Shown one piece after another: positions 8,743-17,382 of a stretch of DNA of 51,055 nucleotides (the stretch's first letter is position 1; every line of letters starts with the position of its first letter). The translations under genes were made by a program, and so were the position numbers. Origin of the DNA: Roseburia sp. (GTDB taxonomy: Bacteria > Bacillota > Clostridia > Lachnospirales > Lachnospiraceae); the NCBI GenBank assembly GCA_023667765.1, contig JAMOZS010000014.1, positions 1 to 51,055 of the forward strand, written 5' to 3'. The notes under the pieces were generated by a model. The model saw only the letters and a list, made by a program, of their open reading frames with translations. It was not told the origin of the DNA and ran no database searches.

Positions 8743-8936
8743 TGGGGTGGCGGTTGGCAGCCGGCACACAAGGACACACGCTGTCTGCTGCGTCAAATGG
8801 ATTTTCTAAATGTTACGATGAGATTTCTGCCATTTATGTAACCGGCGTAACATTAAGAAAATCTCATTTGTCTGCGCATATAACAGCTTTGCATCCTTGT
8901 GTGCCGATTGCCAACTTTGAACCGTCAATTCCCCAC
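8743..8936. repeat. Long imperfect inverted repeat, possible MITE or structured RNA
   Basis: Two arms of about 75-90 bases (8743-8817 and 8846-8936) are inverted copies with indels. GGCACACAAGGA (8763-8774) pairs with TCCTTGTGTGCC (8894-8905), GTTGGCA with TGCCAAC, and AATGTTACG near the centre with CGTAACATT. The loop is about 28 bases. It fills the gap between the diguanylate cyclase promoter and the DHH gene terminator. An open frame crosses it but has no RBS, and its codons are dictated by the repeat. The element type is not known to me. Confidence 0.65.
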
Positions 8937-9050
8937 TTCCTTTCAACCATTTTACGCCGAAAAGTTTTTAGCAATATCTGTCTCATCAGAAATTGCGGAA
9001 ATTTATATACTTTAACCCTTCACAGTAACACAGCATTTTCTATGATATAA

Positions 9051-9081
9051 TAAAAAAACTGCTGTCCTAAACAAGCAGTTC
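9051..9081 (-). terminator. Terminator of the carB-DHH operon
   Basis: On the minus strand AACTGCT and AGCAGTT form a stem around TGTTTAGGAC, followed by TTTTTT. The 5' arm lies inside the last codons of the DHH gene and the stop codon is in the loop. Confidence 0.75.
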
Positions 9082-10029
9082 TTTTAAAAATCTATCCCTT
9101 ATAGTATTTTCATAAAAAGGCCCCAGCTTCCCAATATTTTCTTTGGGAATCATTCCTCCTGCCATGGAAGCATGACCGCCGCCGCTGCCGAATCCTTCTA
9201 AGACCCTGCGAATCAGTTGACCTGCATGCACCTCCTTAAATTCTGAGCGCACTGACAGCTTAATACCGTCCTCCCTGCTGGAAATGACGGCCGCCGCCTC
9301 CACCTGGTCCAACGACAGAATAAAATCAGCCAATGTGGCAACCAATGCGTCGGGACAGGCAAAGGGAATGGCCGTAAACCCAAAGGTTCCGTATACCTGG
9401 ATGTTTTCTATGGCGGCTCCATAAGCCTTCAAATCCTGAAACTCTATATGATTGTGCTCCAGCCGCGACAGCTTGCTCTGATTACACAGAGGAAACAGAA
9501 AATGAAAGGCCTGAATATCCAGCTGTGTCACTCCCCGGGTAAACTGCAGCGTATCCATTTTCAAGCCATACAGAAGCGCCGTTGCCGTATCCTCGTCGGG
9601 AAGCCTGCCCAACTCCATATAATAGCCTGCAATCAGAGTTGCACAGGCGCCCGTAATCCGAATATCCACATATTGATAGGTTTCCTTCACATAAGTGGGA
9701 TGATGATCCACACAGGCAATCTCATCCCCGATAAAATCCGTGATATTGCCATTGTTTTTCTGACTGTCCACACAGATAATCGGGTCGCCCTCCTTCATAG
9801 TCCGACATATCTCCTCATAAGAGTACATGCGAATACCGATTTCCTTCAACATTCGGGAAGTGCTCAGATTGTCAATACTCCCCTCATAGCAGAGTATCGA
9901 GCTAATCCCATAGGGTAACAGCAGCTGCTGCAGGCCATATGCGGAGGCAATGGCATCCGGGTCGGGAACATTGTGCGTCTGTATATAGATTTTTCTGCCT
10001 TCGCAAAGCCGTATCAGCTCCTGTACCAT
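9067..10029 (-). CDS. DHH/DHHA1 phosphoesterase, NrnA-like
   Basis: Protein of 320 residues with DHH motifs: HNVPDPDAIAS (about 19-29, metal ligands), VCVDSQ-type aspartate (ICVDSQ, about 90), CVDHHP (about 106-111), and the C-terminal DHHA1 substrate-binding motif GSGGGHASMAGG. Related enzymes (NrnA, GdpP catalytic part, PDE2) hydrolyse nanoRNA, pAp or linear dinucleotides such as pApA and pGpG. Which substrate applies here cannot be read. A role in clearing pGpG from cyclic di-GMP turnover is possible but speculative. It starts one base after the carB stop, with its RBS AAGGAG inside the end of carB, so the two are co-transcribed. Confidence 0.85.
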   Translation of the reverse strand: MVQELIRLCEGRKIYIQTHNVPDPDAIASAYGLQQLLLPYGISSILCYEGSIDNLSTSRMLKEIGIRMYSYEEICRTMKEGDPIICVDSQKNNGNITDFIGDEIACVDHHPTYVKETYQYVDIRITGACATLIAGYYMELGRLPDEDTATALLYGLKMDTLQFTRGVTQLDIQAFHFLFPLCNQSKLSRLEHNHIEFQDLKAYGAAIENIQVYGTFGFTAIPFACPDALVATLADFILSLDQVEAAAVISSREDGIKLSVRSEFKEVHAGQLIRRVLEGFGSGGGHASMAGGMIPKENIGKLGPFYENTIRDRFLKELLV

Positions 10030-10030
10030 C

Positions 10031-13000
10031 TTATTTCTCCTTTATCTGTCCATGCAGGCTCTGCAGCGAATGCACTTCTCCGTTACCGGCGGCCTGTACA
10101 TACAGAATGCCTTCCGCCGTAGCCTTCGCAGCGGCTATCGTAGTCATATAAGGAATCTTAGCCTTAATCGCCGCCTTGCGCAGATAACTGTCGTCATGCA
10201 TGCTGTCTGCTCCCACAGGGGAATTAATAATCATGTCTATTTCTCCGTTGGTTATCATATCCAACACATTGGGACGGCCTTCATAAAGCTTTCTGACAAG
10301 CTGAGCCGGAATACCCGCCTCACAAATCAACTCGCAGGTATTTCCGGTAGCCACGATTCTAAAGCCCGCATTCTGGAAAGCCTTCGCTACCTCCACTACC
10401 TCCTCCTTATCCTTGCGGTTTACGCTAATCAACACCGTACCGCTTAAGGGAAGCCTTGTCTGCGTTGCCTCCTGCGCCTTGAAGAAGGCTTCTCCCACAG
10501 AAGCGGAGAGACCTAATACCTCGCCTGTAGAACGCATTTCCGGTCCCAGAATCGGGTCAACCTCCTGGAACATATTAAAGGGAAATACCGCTTCCTTCAC
10601 GCCATAATAGGGAATATCCTGCTCCTTTAAGCCGGGAACCGGAGAGGGACGGCCGGTAATATCAGCCGTAATAATCTCTGTTGCCAGAGGCACCATACGA
10701 ATGTCGCATACCTTGGACACCAGAGGAACCGTACGGGAAGCTCTGGGATTTGCCTCCAGCACATATACCTTGTCGTTTTCTATGGCATACTGCATATTCA
10801 TCAGGCCCTGTACATGCATCTCTTCCGCAATCCTGCGGGTGTATTCCTTAATTACGGCTACATTCTCCTCGGAGATATGACGGGAGGGAATGATACATGC
10901 CGAGTCGCCGGAATGCACACCGGCCAGCTCTATATGCTCCATGACCGCCGGTACGAAGGCATGGACGCCGTCGCTGATGGCATCCGCCTCACATTCGGTC
11001 GCATGGTTCAAGAATCTGTCTATCAAAATCGGCCTGTCCGGGGTAACGCCGACTGCCGCCTGCATATAACCGGTCAGGTTGTCGTCATCATATACTACCT
11101 CCATGCCCCGGCCTCCCAGCACATAAGAGGGCCGCACCATAACGGGATATCCGATTTTGTGGGCAATATCCAGCGCCTCCTGGGTAGTGGTGGCCATACC
11201 GGATTCCGGCATGGGAATCTCCAGCTTCTCCATCATGGCCCGGAACAAATCTCTATCCTCCGCCAAATCAATGACAGAGGGAGCCGTACCCAGAATACGC
11301 ACGCCGTTTCTCTCCAGGTCCGCCGCCAGATTCAGCGGCGTCTGTCCGCCGAACTGCGCAATCACGCCCACCGGCTGCTCCTTCTTATAGATGCTCAGCA
11401 CATCCTCCAGGGTAAGCGGCTCAAAATACAGCTTGTCGGAGGTATCGTAATCCGTGGACACCGTCTCTGGGTTACAGTTTACGATAATCGTCTCAAAGCC
11501 CAGCTTCTTTAAAGCCAGCGAAGCATGGACGCAACAATAGTCAAATTCGATTCCCTGACCGATACGGTTAGGGCCGCCGCCTAAAATCATCACCTTGGGC
11601 TTATCGTTTTTCACCGGGTTCTTATCCTCGGCATTATAGGTAGAATAATAGTATGCGCTGTCCGGCGTTCCACTTACATGCACGCCCTCCCAGGCCTCCT
11701 CTACGCCCAATGCCATTCTTCTTGCCCGGATATCGCTCTCCGGAATATCCAGCAGAATACTCAGATATTTATCAGAGAAGCCGTCCTTCTTCGCCCGGCA
11801 AAGCTGCTCGTCAGAGGGCAGGCCTCCCTTTACGGCCAAAAGCTCCTCCTCTTCCTCAACCAGTTCCTTCATCTGCTCGATAAACCAGCTCTTTACATGG
11901 GTAATCCGGTGAAGCTCCTCCACGGAGGCGCCTTTTTTCAAAGCCTCATACATGGCAAAATGACGCTCACTGGAGGGAGTTGCCAGCATATTCAGCAGCT
12001 GCTCCTTTGTCTTTTCCTGGAGCTTCGGTATCTGGCCCAGACCATAACGCCCTGTTTCCAGACTGCGAATCGCCTTCTGAAAAGCCTCCTTATAGTTCTT
12101 ACCGATGCTCATAACCTCGCCTACGGCGCGCATCTGCGTCCCCAGCTTGTCCTCCACGCCCTTAAACTTCTCAAAGGCCCAGCGGGCAAATTTAATAACC
12201 ACATAATCGCCGTCCGGTACATATTTATCCAAGGTCCCATACTTACCGCAGGGAATATCCTTTAGGGTGAGGCCGGCTGCCAGCATAGCGCTCACCAGAG
12301 CAATGGGAAAGCCCGTAGCCTTGGATGCCAACGCTGAGGAACGGGAAGTACGGGGATTGATTTCGATGACAATAATGCGGTCGCTGACCGGATCATGGGC
12401 AAACTGTACATTCGTACCGCCAATCACCTGTACGGATTCCACGATTGCATAAGCCTGCTTCTGCAATCGCTTCTGCAAATCCTCAGAGATGGTCAGCATC
12501 GGCGCCGCGCAGAAGGAATCTCCCGTATGTACACCCATGGGGTCGATATTCTCGATAAAGCAGACCGTAATCATATTTCCGTCCGCATCCCGCACCACCT
12601 CAAGCTCCAGCTCCTCCCAGCCCAGGATGGACTCCTCCACCAGCACCTGACCTACCAGAGACGCCTGCAGACCTCTGGCACAGACCGTCTTAAGCTCCTC
12701 CTTGTTATATACCAGTCCGCCACCGGCGCCGCCCATGGTATACGCGGGACGCAGCACCACCGGATAACCCAGCCTGTCCGCAATGTCCAACGCCTCCTCC
12801 ACACTGTAGGCCACCTCGCTGCGGGCCATCTCGATTCCCAGCTCATTCATGGCTTTCTTAAACTCTATCCTGTCCTCGCCGCGCTCAATAGCATCCACCT
12901 GCACGCCGATAACCTTTACCTGATATTTATCCAAAATACCGGCCTTTGCCAGCTCTGCGCATAGATTCAGGCCGGACTGTCCGCCTAAATTCGGCAGCAC

Positions 13001-13255
13001 CGCATCCGGGCGCTCCTTGGCGATAATCTGCTCGAGACGCTCCTTATTCAAGGGCTCAATATAAGTGACGTCCGCCGTCTCCGGGTCAGTCATGATAGTA
13101 GCCGGATTAGAATTTACCAGCACAATCTCATAGCCCAGCTTCTTCAAGGCCTTGCAGGCCTGCGTACCGGAATAATCAAACTCACAGGCCTGTCCGATAA
13201 TAATCGGGCCGGAGCCTATGATAAGTACCTTATGGATATCCGTTCTCTGCGACAT
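10031..13255 (-). CDS. carB: Carbamoyl-phosphate synthase large subunit
   Basis: Synthetase subunit of 1074 residues, almost exactly the E. coli length (1073). It makes carbamoyl phosphate for arginine and pyrimidine synthesis from ammonia delivered by CarA. Two homologous ATP-grasp halves begin at KVLIIGSGPIIIGQACEFDYSG (about 9) and at PKVMILGGGPNRIGQGIEFDYCC (about 555). The C-terminal allosteric MGS-like domain starts near SGTVLISVNRKDKEE. The ATG at 13255 is chosen because GGAGGT lies 7 bases upstream; the frame is open further but shows no homology there. carA is not next to it, and a glycosylase gene lies upstream. Ornithine carbamoyltransferase, a user of the product, lies in the same window (48559). 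Confidence 0.97.
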   Translation of the reverse strand: MSQRTDIHKVLIIGSGPIIIGQACEFDYSGTQACKALKKLGYEIVLVNSNPATIMTDPETADVTYIEPLNKERLEQIIAKERPDAVLPNLGGQSGLNLCAELAKAGILDKYQVKVIGVQVDAIERGEDRIEFKKAMNELGIEMARSEVAYSVEEALDIADRLGYPVVLRPAYTMGGAGGGLVYNKEELKTVCARGLQASLVGQVLVEESILGWEELELEVVRDADGNMITVCFIENIDPMGVHTGDSFCAAPMLTISEDLQKRLQKQAYAIVESVQVIGGTNVQFAHDPVSDRIIVIEINPRTSRSSALASKATGFPIALVSAMLAAGLTLKDIPCGKYGTLDKYVPDGDYVVIKFARWAFEKFKGVEDKLGTQMRAVGEVMSIGKNYKEAFQKAIRSLETGRYGLGQIPKLQEKTKEQLLNMLATPSSERHFAMYEALKKGASVEELHRITHVKSWFIEQMKELVEEEEELLAVKGGLPSDEQLCRAKKDGFSDKYLSILLDIPESDIRARRMALGVEEAWEGVHVSGTPDSAYYYSTYNAEDKNPVKNDKPKVMILGGGPNRIGQGIEFDYCCVHASLALKKLGFETIIVNCNPETVSTDYDTSDKLYFEPLTLEDVLSIYKKEQPVGVIAQFGGQTPLNLAADLERNGVRILGTAPSVIDLAEDRDLFRAMMEKLEIPMPESGMATTTQEALDIAHKIGYPVMVRPSYVLGGRGMEVVYDDDNLTGYMQAAVGVTPDRPILIDRFLNHATECEADAISDGVHAFVPAVMEHIELAGVHSGDSACIIPSRHISEENVAVIKEYTRRIAEEMHVQGLMNMQYAIENDKVYVLEANPRASRTVPLVSKVCDIRMVPLATEIITADITGRPSPVPGLKEQDIPYYGVKEAVFPFNMFQEVDPILGPEMRSTGEVLGLSASVGEAFFKAQEATQTRLPLSGTVLISVNRKDKEEVVEVAKAFQNAGFRIVATGNTCELICEAGIPAQLVRKLYEGRPNVLDMITNGEIDMIINSPVGADSMHDDSYLRKAAIKAKIPYMTTIAAAKATAEGILYVQAAGNGEVHSLQSLHGQIKEK

Positions 13256-13366
13256 TTTAGAACCTCCTTCATTGACATGTTGCTTCAAGACTGCCCTCCT
13301 GACAATCCTCCTTTTCCATATAAATGACCGTCGACAACCGGCGGTCATTCCCTGTTCAACAGTATA
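13256..13366 (-). promoter_or_regulatory. carB promoter and structured leader
   Basis: An extended -10 (TGCTATACT; TATACT at 13361-13366) has only a weak -35. The leader contains a perfect 8-base stem, AATGACCG/CGGTCATT (about 13323-13349), and then a possible 16-codon frame that starts ATGGAAAAGGAG and ends in TGA immediately before the carB RBS. No PyrR-binding consensus or terminator hairpin is seen. The uORF lacks an RBS, so its translation is doubtful. Confidence 0.4.
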
Positions 13367-13408
13367 GCACATCTCTATTAAAAAATAAATTTCTTTTTAG
13401 CAAATTTC

Positions 13409-13936
13409 CTAAAAGGCCTCCGTCTCTTCCCGGCATGCCCTACCTATATGTGCTCCCCATATCTGTGCCAGTCTGTCCGGTCCAAATGCGGCATTGGCCG
13501 GGCTGGTAGAGGGAAGCTTACAGATTTTTGCGTTTGTGACAGGATAAAGATATTTCATATACAACTGATACGCCTTTTCCCCATTGGCATAAACCGCTTC
13601 AATGGGAGCCTCCTCTAAAATACGGCCGATATCCGCGGGAATTACATTTTTAATAGAACTGTCACTGGAACCGATAATATCGCATTCCGCAATCACATCC
13701 CAGACGGCAATCTTATGACGCAGCAGAAACGCTTTCTTTTCCTCTATGGTTACCGGCGGCCGCTCCTGTCCGAAAATTCGGGCAAGCACCTTCCAGAAGC
13801 GGTTTTGGGGATGTCCGTAATAGAAATGCTGCTCCCTGGACTTTACAGAGGGGAGCGTTCCCAATATCAATATGCGGGACTGTTCATCATAGACAGGCTC
13901 AAATTCATGCCTGATATGCCGATATTCCTGATTCAT
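13409..13936 (-). CDS. DNA-deoxyinosine (hypoxanthine) glycosylase, uracil-DNA glycosylase superfamily
   Basis: Protein of 175 residues. The UDG-superfamily motif A is RILILGTLPSVKSREQ near residue 20, followed by FYYGHPQNRFWKVLARIFG. KIAVWDVIAECDIIGSSDSSI and the C-terminal motif KLPSTSPAN match the family that removes hypoxanthine or uracil from DNA in base-excision repair. The ATG at 13936 has AAGGAG upstream and overlaps the stop of the YjbR gene (ATGA). The frame is open 41 codons further, but that part is not homologous. The exact base preference is inferred. Confidence 0.85.
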   Translation of the reverse strand: MNQEYRHIRHEFEPVYDEQSRILILGTLPSVKSREQHFYYGHPQNRFWKVLARIFGQERPPVTIEEKKAFLLRHKIAVWDVIAECDIIGSSDSSIKNVIPADIGRILEEAPIEAVYANGEKAYQLYMKYLYPVTNAKICKLPSTSPANAAFGPDRLAQIWGAHIGRACREETEAF

Positions 13937-14328
13937 AGCTGCTCGCCGCTCCTTGATTTCCTTTTCTTTTTTCCCTTCTCCGTCAGGGCAAAGCTCATAT
14001 CTATCAGATTTCTGATATCCTGCTTTGACATAGCGCCGTCCAATTCTACCGTAAGCCACTGTGATTTATTCATATGATACGCCCTGTGACAGCCCTTTTG
14101 CCGCACAAGAGAATCAATCAGCATCGGCTCTGATTTCATCGTTATGACAGCTATCCTTTCCTCACTGTCGTAACCCAGCCTGTCTCCCCGGACATACATC
14201 ACCAGGGCAAACCATTTGCCGGTATCTCCATGCCGCAGAACCGCGGACTCAAAATCCCTGTCAAAGGGATAATCCGGCTCCACCCCGTATTCCTCTTTCA
14301 CATACGCAAAAATCTCATCTCTGGACAT
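13933..14328 (-). CDS. MmcQ/YjbR family protein
   Basis: Small cytosolic protein of 131 residues. It opens with MSRDEIFAYVKEEYGVEPDYPFDR and contains KWFALVMYVRGDRLG and the closing HMNKSQWLTVELDGAMS stretch, all characteristic of the YjbR/MmcQ family. That family has a CyaY-like fold and is suggested to bind DNA; its biochemical role is not established. It is translationally coupled to the glycosylase downstream, which is a common pairing by location and hints at a DNA-related role. The lysine-rich tail (EKGKKKRKSRSGEQL) overlaps the next gene's RBS. Confidence 0.85.
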   Translation of the reverse strand: MSRDEIFAYVKEEYGVEPDYPFDRDFESAVLRHGDTGKWFALVMYVRGDRLGYDSEERIAVITMKSEPMLIDSLVRQKGCHRAYHMNKSQWLTVELDGAMSKQDIRNLIDMSFALTEKGKKKRKSRSGEQL

Positions 14329-14357
14329 CTTCCTACCTCACCGACCGCCTCTTAAGC

Positions 14358-14398
14358 CTCTATAGGGAAATGCTGATGAAAGCAGCGCTTCCTTAGAA
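14358..14398. repeat. Dispersed hairpin repeat, copy 2
   Basis: A degenerate copy of the 6639 and 28154 repeats: CTCTATAGGGAAATGCTGATG followed by GCGCTTCCTTAGAAG. It lies between the divergent YjbR and lipoprotein genes. Confidence 0.5.
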
Positions 14399-14469
14399 GA
14401 ATATAGCATAAATCCATGGTACCGTCATTATTTTTCTTGCATTTTCTTTCCCCGGATAGCTATTTGTTG

Positions 14470-14475
14470 TATAAT
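14470..14475 (+). promoter_or_regulatory. -10 element for the first propeller-SBP lipoprotein
   Basis: A consensus TATAAT lies 40 bases before the ATG at 14516. No clear -35 is seen at 16-18 bases. The RBS AAGGAGG is 11 bases before the ATG. Confidence 0.5.
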
Positions 14476-14515
14476 CTATGGTAACAATACTTACGAAAAG
14501 GAGGCCTGCATCCAC

Positions 14516-16723
14516 ATGAGAAAAAAATCCCATGACCTTAACAGAAACAGGAAGCTTTGGCTGATTGCCTTTTGTGTCTGTCTGACGGCTCTGATTGGAT
14601 GCCACCCTAAAGAACAGCTTAAGAAGGAAGAAGAGCTTCCTGAATATTCCGAGAGTTCTCTGGTTTTTCGCCTCCCGGCAGAGCACTGTCCCTTCACGCT
14701 GATGGGAAGCAGCGATACCCATTTCTATTACTATTATCGGGAACCCACCGACGACACTATCTTCTTTTACCGGCAGACGCTGGAAAAAGAGAGCCAACCG
14801 GTCAGATTAAAGCTCCCCTCAGAGCCGCTTTTTTTCAGAAGCTTTTGCATCTTTACGGATTCGGAGGGAAACGACAGTATTTATCTCCTGCTGCTAAACC
14901 AGGAGACAACGGAAATCTCCCGCTTCTCTCTCGTGGGCTATGATGCGGAGGGCACGCTTCTTACGAAGCTTGCCCTCCCGGAAACAGGCTTGCCCGAAGA
15001 TTATCCCGACGCCTTTCTCAGGCTGTCTGACGGCGGATTCGCCATAATCACAAAAAAGAGTTTCTTTGTGACGGATGACAAGGGTCAAGCTTTGTTTTCA
15101 CTTCCCTGCCCCGGCGCGGAATTTCGGGGACTTGCGGAAATCTCAGATAAGAAAATCGGCGTGACCTATGCGGAAGCGGATGCCGACAACGCCCGTCTGG
15201 CCATTGTGGATTTAGACGCCAAAACCATGTCCGGGGGTACCGCTATCACGGGGGACGGACGCCGGCTATGCCCGAATCGGGAAACTCTTGCTTATGTGGA
15301 TGAATCCGGCATCTGTCTGTACGACCCGACAACAGGAACCATAAGCAAGGCTGTCACACTAAAGGGACGCAATATGGAGCTCCACCAGCTTGCGGCCATG
15401 CGGGCCTTAGGGGATTCTTTCTGTCTGCTTGGCTACAGCGGGGATGCAACCGCCGCAAAATATATAATCTATTCCCCTAAGCAGGAAACCTCTGCCCCGG
15501 AGGAATGGGAGGCGTTTTCGGATGGGGAAACATATGACGCCTACGGAAGGCGTTATATTTACCTGTATGATTATTCAGGCGACTGGCTCAGGGACAGCTC
15601 CGACCCTATTGATGCGTTCAACGAGCAGAGCGACTCCTATCAGGTGGTTTTCAAGGATTACGGATATGACCATGCCTACGATGATACCTACGACACGGCA
15701 AAAATAGTGGCGTCAGGGGATTATCCCGACCTGATTTATTCTACTTATAATTCATTGATTGCCGCGCTGTCGGAAAAAGGCGCCCTAGAGGACCTCACTC
15801 CTTATATCAACAGCTCCGGGAAACTGTCCTTAGAGGACTTATCCGAACCTATTGTAGCTGCCTATACAGACCGGGGCAGACTTTTCGCGCTTCCCAATTA
15901 CTATGCTCTGGACGCTCTCTGGGGAGACCGGGCCCAGCTGGGCGAGGCCGGATGGACAGTAGATGGGTTTCTTGACTGGATGGCACAGGAGCCGAATGCA
16001 GGCGCACCGCTGTTGGGTACCAGGAGAGAAATTTACAATGCCTGTATACCGGCTGTTCTGGAAATGTGCATCGACAGAGAAACCGGAGAGGCTTCCTTCG
16101 ACGGGGAGGTATTCCACTCCTTTATCACCAAACTGAAGGCCCTGAACAGAAAAGACGTCTATACCCGGGAAGAAGCATTGCAGGCACTGGAGGATATGGA
16201 AGAGAGTGTTTACCGCCTGCAGACCGGCGTCAGTCTTCATACCATTGCTAAAGAAGAATACGCATCAGGGCGCAAGCTGGTAATCAAAGGGTATCCCAGC
16301 GCAGACGGAAAACCGGTGGCCTATATCACCACTCCTGCTCTCAGCATCCTTAGCACCAGTGAGGTCAAAGAGGGAGCTTACGAATTTCTGGAGTTCTATC
16401 TGCTCTATCAGAGCGACGCCATGGTTCGGTTGAAGCAGGAGGGTTCTTCTTTCTATGGCATATGGACCGTAAACCGATATAGGGAGCAGCACGAAGCGGG
16501 AATCGAAGCTTCCTCCATCTACCCCTGCTCAAAGGAGCAGCTGGAGGAAGTGACGAATATCATTCCCTATGCAGTACTGAAAGATAATTCCCAAGACTCT
16601 TTGATTCATCTGATTTATGAAGAACTGGAACCCTATTTTGAGAATCAGAAGGATGGGGATACCGTATGCGGCATCATCCAGAGCAGAATACAATTATATC
16701 TGCAGGAACAGGGCGAAAAATAG
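14516..16723 (+). CDS. Lipoprotein with propeller-like N-half and solute-binding C-half (I)
   Basis: Exported lipoprotein of 735 residues. The lipobox LIGC puts the lipidated cysteine at residue 29. Residues about 45-340 are a run of short beta-rich repeats (for example RLSDGGFAIITKKSFFVTDDKG and ETLAYVDESGICLYDPTTG) like a beta-propeller. Residues about 345-735 resemble an ABC solute-binding protein of the sugar type: DAFNEQSDSYQVVFKDYG, ASGDYPDLIYST, GRLFALPNYYALDALWGDR and a C-terminal helical region. No permease is adjacent. Two paralogues of the same architecture lie at 19991 and 25744. The ligand is unknown; it could be a sensor or scavenger instead of a transport component. Confidence 0.75.
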   Translation: MRKKSHDLNRNRKLWLIAFCVCLTALIGCHPKEQLKKEEELPEYSESSLVFRLPAEHCPFTLMGSSDTHFYYYYREPTDDTIFFYRQTLEKESQPVRLKLPSEPLFFRSFCIFTDSEGNDSIYLLLLNQETTEISRFSLVGYDAEGTLLTKLALPETGLPEDYPDAFLRLSDGGFAIITKKSFFVTDDKGQALFSLPCPGAEFRGLAEISDKKIGVTYAEADADNARLAIVDLDAKTMSGGTAITGDGRRLCPNRETLAYVDESGICLYDPTTGTISKAVTLKGRNMELHQLAAMRALGDSFCLLGYSGDATAAKYIIYSPKQETSAPEEWEAFSDGETYDAYGRRYIYLYDYSGDWLRDSSDPIDAFNEQSDSYQVVFKDYGYDHAYDDTYDTAKIVASGDYPDLIYSTYNSLIAALSEKGALEDLTPYINSSGKLSLEDLSEPIVAAYTDRGRLFALPNYYALDALWGDRAQLGEAGWTVDGFLDWMAQEPNAGAPLLGTRREIYNACIPAVLEMCIDRETGEASFDGEVFHSFITKLKALNRKDVYTREEALQALEDMEESVYRLQTGVSLHTIAKEEYASGRKLVIKGYPSADGKPVAYITTPALSILSTSEVKEGAYEFLEFYLLYQSDAMVRLKQEGSSFYGIWTVNRYREQHEAGIEASSIYPCSKEQLEEVTNIIPYAVLKDNSQDSLIHLIYEELEPYFENQKDGDTVCGIIQSRIQLYLQEQGEK

Positions 16724-16731
16724 AGCCTGAC

Positions 16732-17331
16732 TCACAATAGCAGTTTCCACTTTATGTAGAAATTATGGCTTCTTATCATGTTGCCGTAGCTGATGATAAA
16801 ATCCCCTATCAGCAGGAACATACCGACCAGCGCTATCGCTTTTACAAGCCCCGGATTCATGCCGCTGACCCAGTTCATTATCGGATGAAACACATGCCCC
16901 ATAAACATACTGATAATAAAGGAAAAACCTATGCTGGTGGGTACCGACGTATAGATGGTGATATGCAGGGGAAGCTCGGAATAATTCCAATACTGAATAT
17001 GACAGAGCTTCTCCGTCACTATCCCCAGCAGAATTTCACCCACACTCACAAAAAACATGGCACAGATAAAGTACAGAATCCATCTTATCCATTTAGAAGC
17101 CTTCACAGGGAATTTCCCCATAAGTACCATTTCTGAGGGCGTACCAAACAAAAAATACATAAACACAACAATCAGGCCATAGCCCAATAAAAAGGGAAGA
17201 TTCATATTACGGTTATTGATATACCCCTTCGTGATTGCAAGCCATATATTTTCCAGTACAAAGCCCAGAAATGAAACTATCATCATCAGAATACTCAGCG
17301 CATAAATATTATACTTCCTTTTTACTGCCAT
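16732..17331 (-). CDS. Membrane protein, putative ABC permease-like (CmpB/PF06541-like)
   Basis: Protein of 199 residues with about six hydrophobic segments. The block VGEILLGIVTEKLCHIQYWNYSELPLHI resembles the YWxYSxLPxNI signature of the family annotated as putative ABC transporter permease (PF06541), whose function is unknown. The ATG has GGAGG ten bases upstream. It lies 51 bases downstream of the cardiolipin synthase gene on the same strand and converges with the lipoprotein gene at 16723 (8-base gap). The family assignment is from motif resemblance and is not certain. Confidence 0.65.
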   Translation of the reverse strand: MAVKRKYNIYALSILMMIVSFLGFVLENIWLAITKGYINNRNMNLPFLLGYGLIVVFMYFLFGTPSEMVLMGKFPVKASKWIRWILYFICAMFFVSVGEILLGIVTEKLCHIQYWNYSELPLHITIYTSVPTSIGFSFIISMFMGHVFHPIMNWVSGMNPGLVKAIALVGMFLLIGDFIISYGNMIRSHNFYIKWKLLL

Positions 17332-17382
17332 TTTATTCTTTCCTCCGATTCCTTTATGACCGGGCGCGCTTTTGCCCCTATC

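Noticed and set aside
8661-9050. 129-codon plus-strand frame over the inverted repeat
   Set aside because: No RBS, and its sequence is dictated by the two repeat arms.
13256-13372. 39-residue N-terminal extension of carB
   Set aside because: No homology to the family; a strong GGAGGT lies before the internal ATG at 13255, and that length equals the usual CarB.
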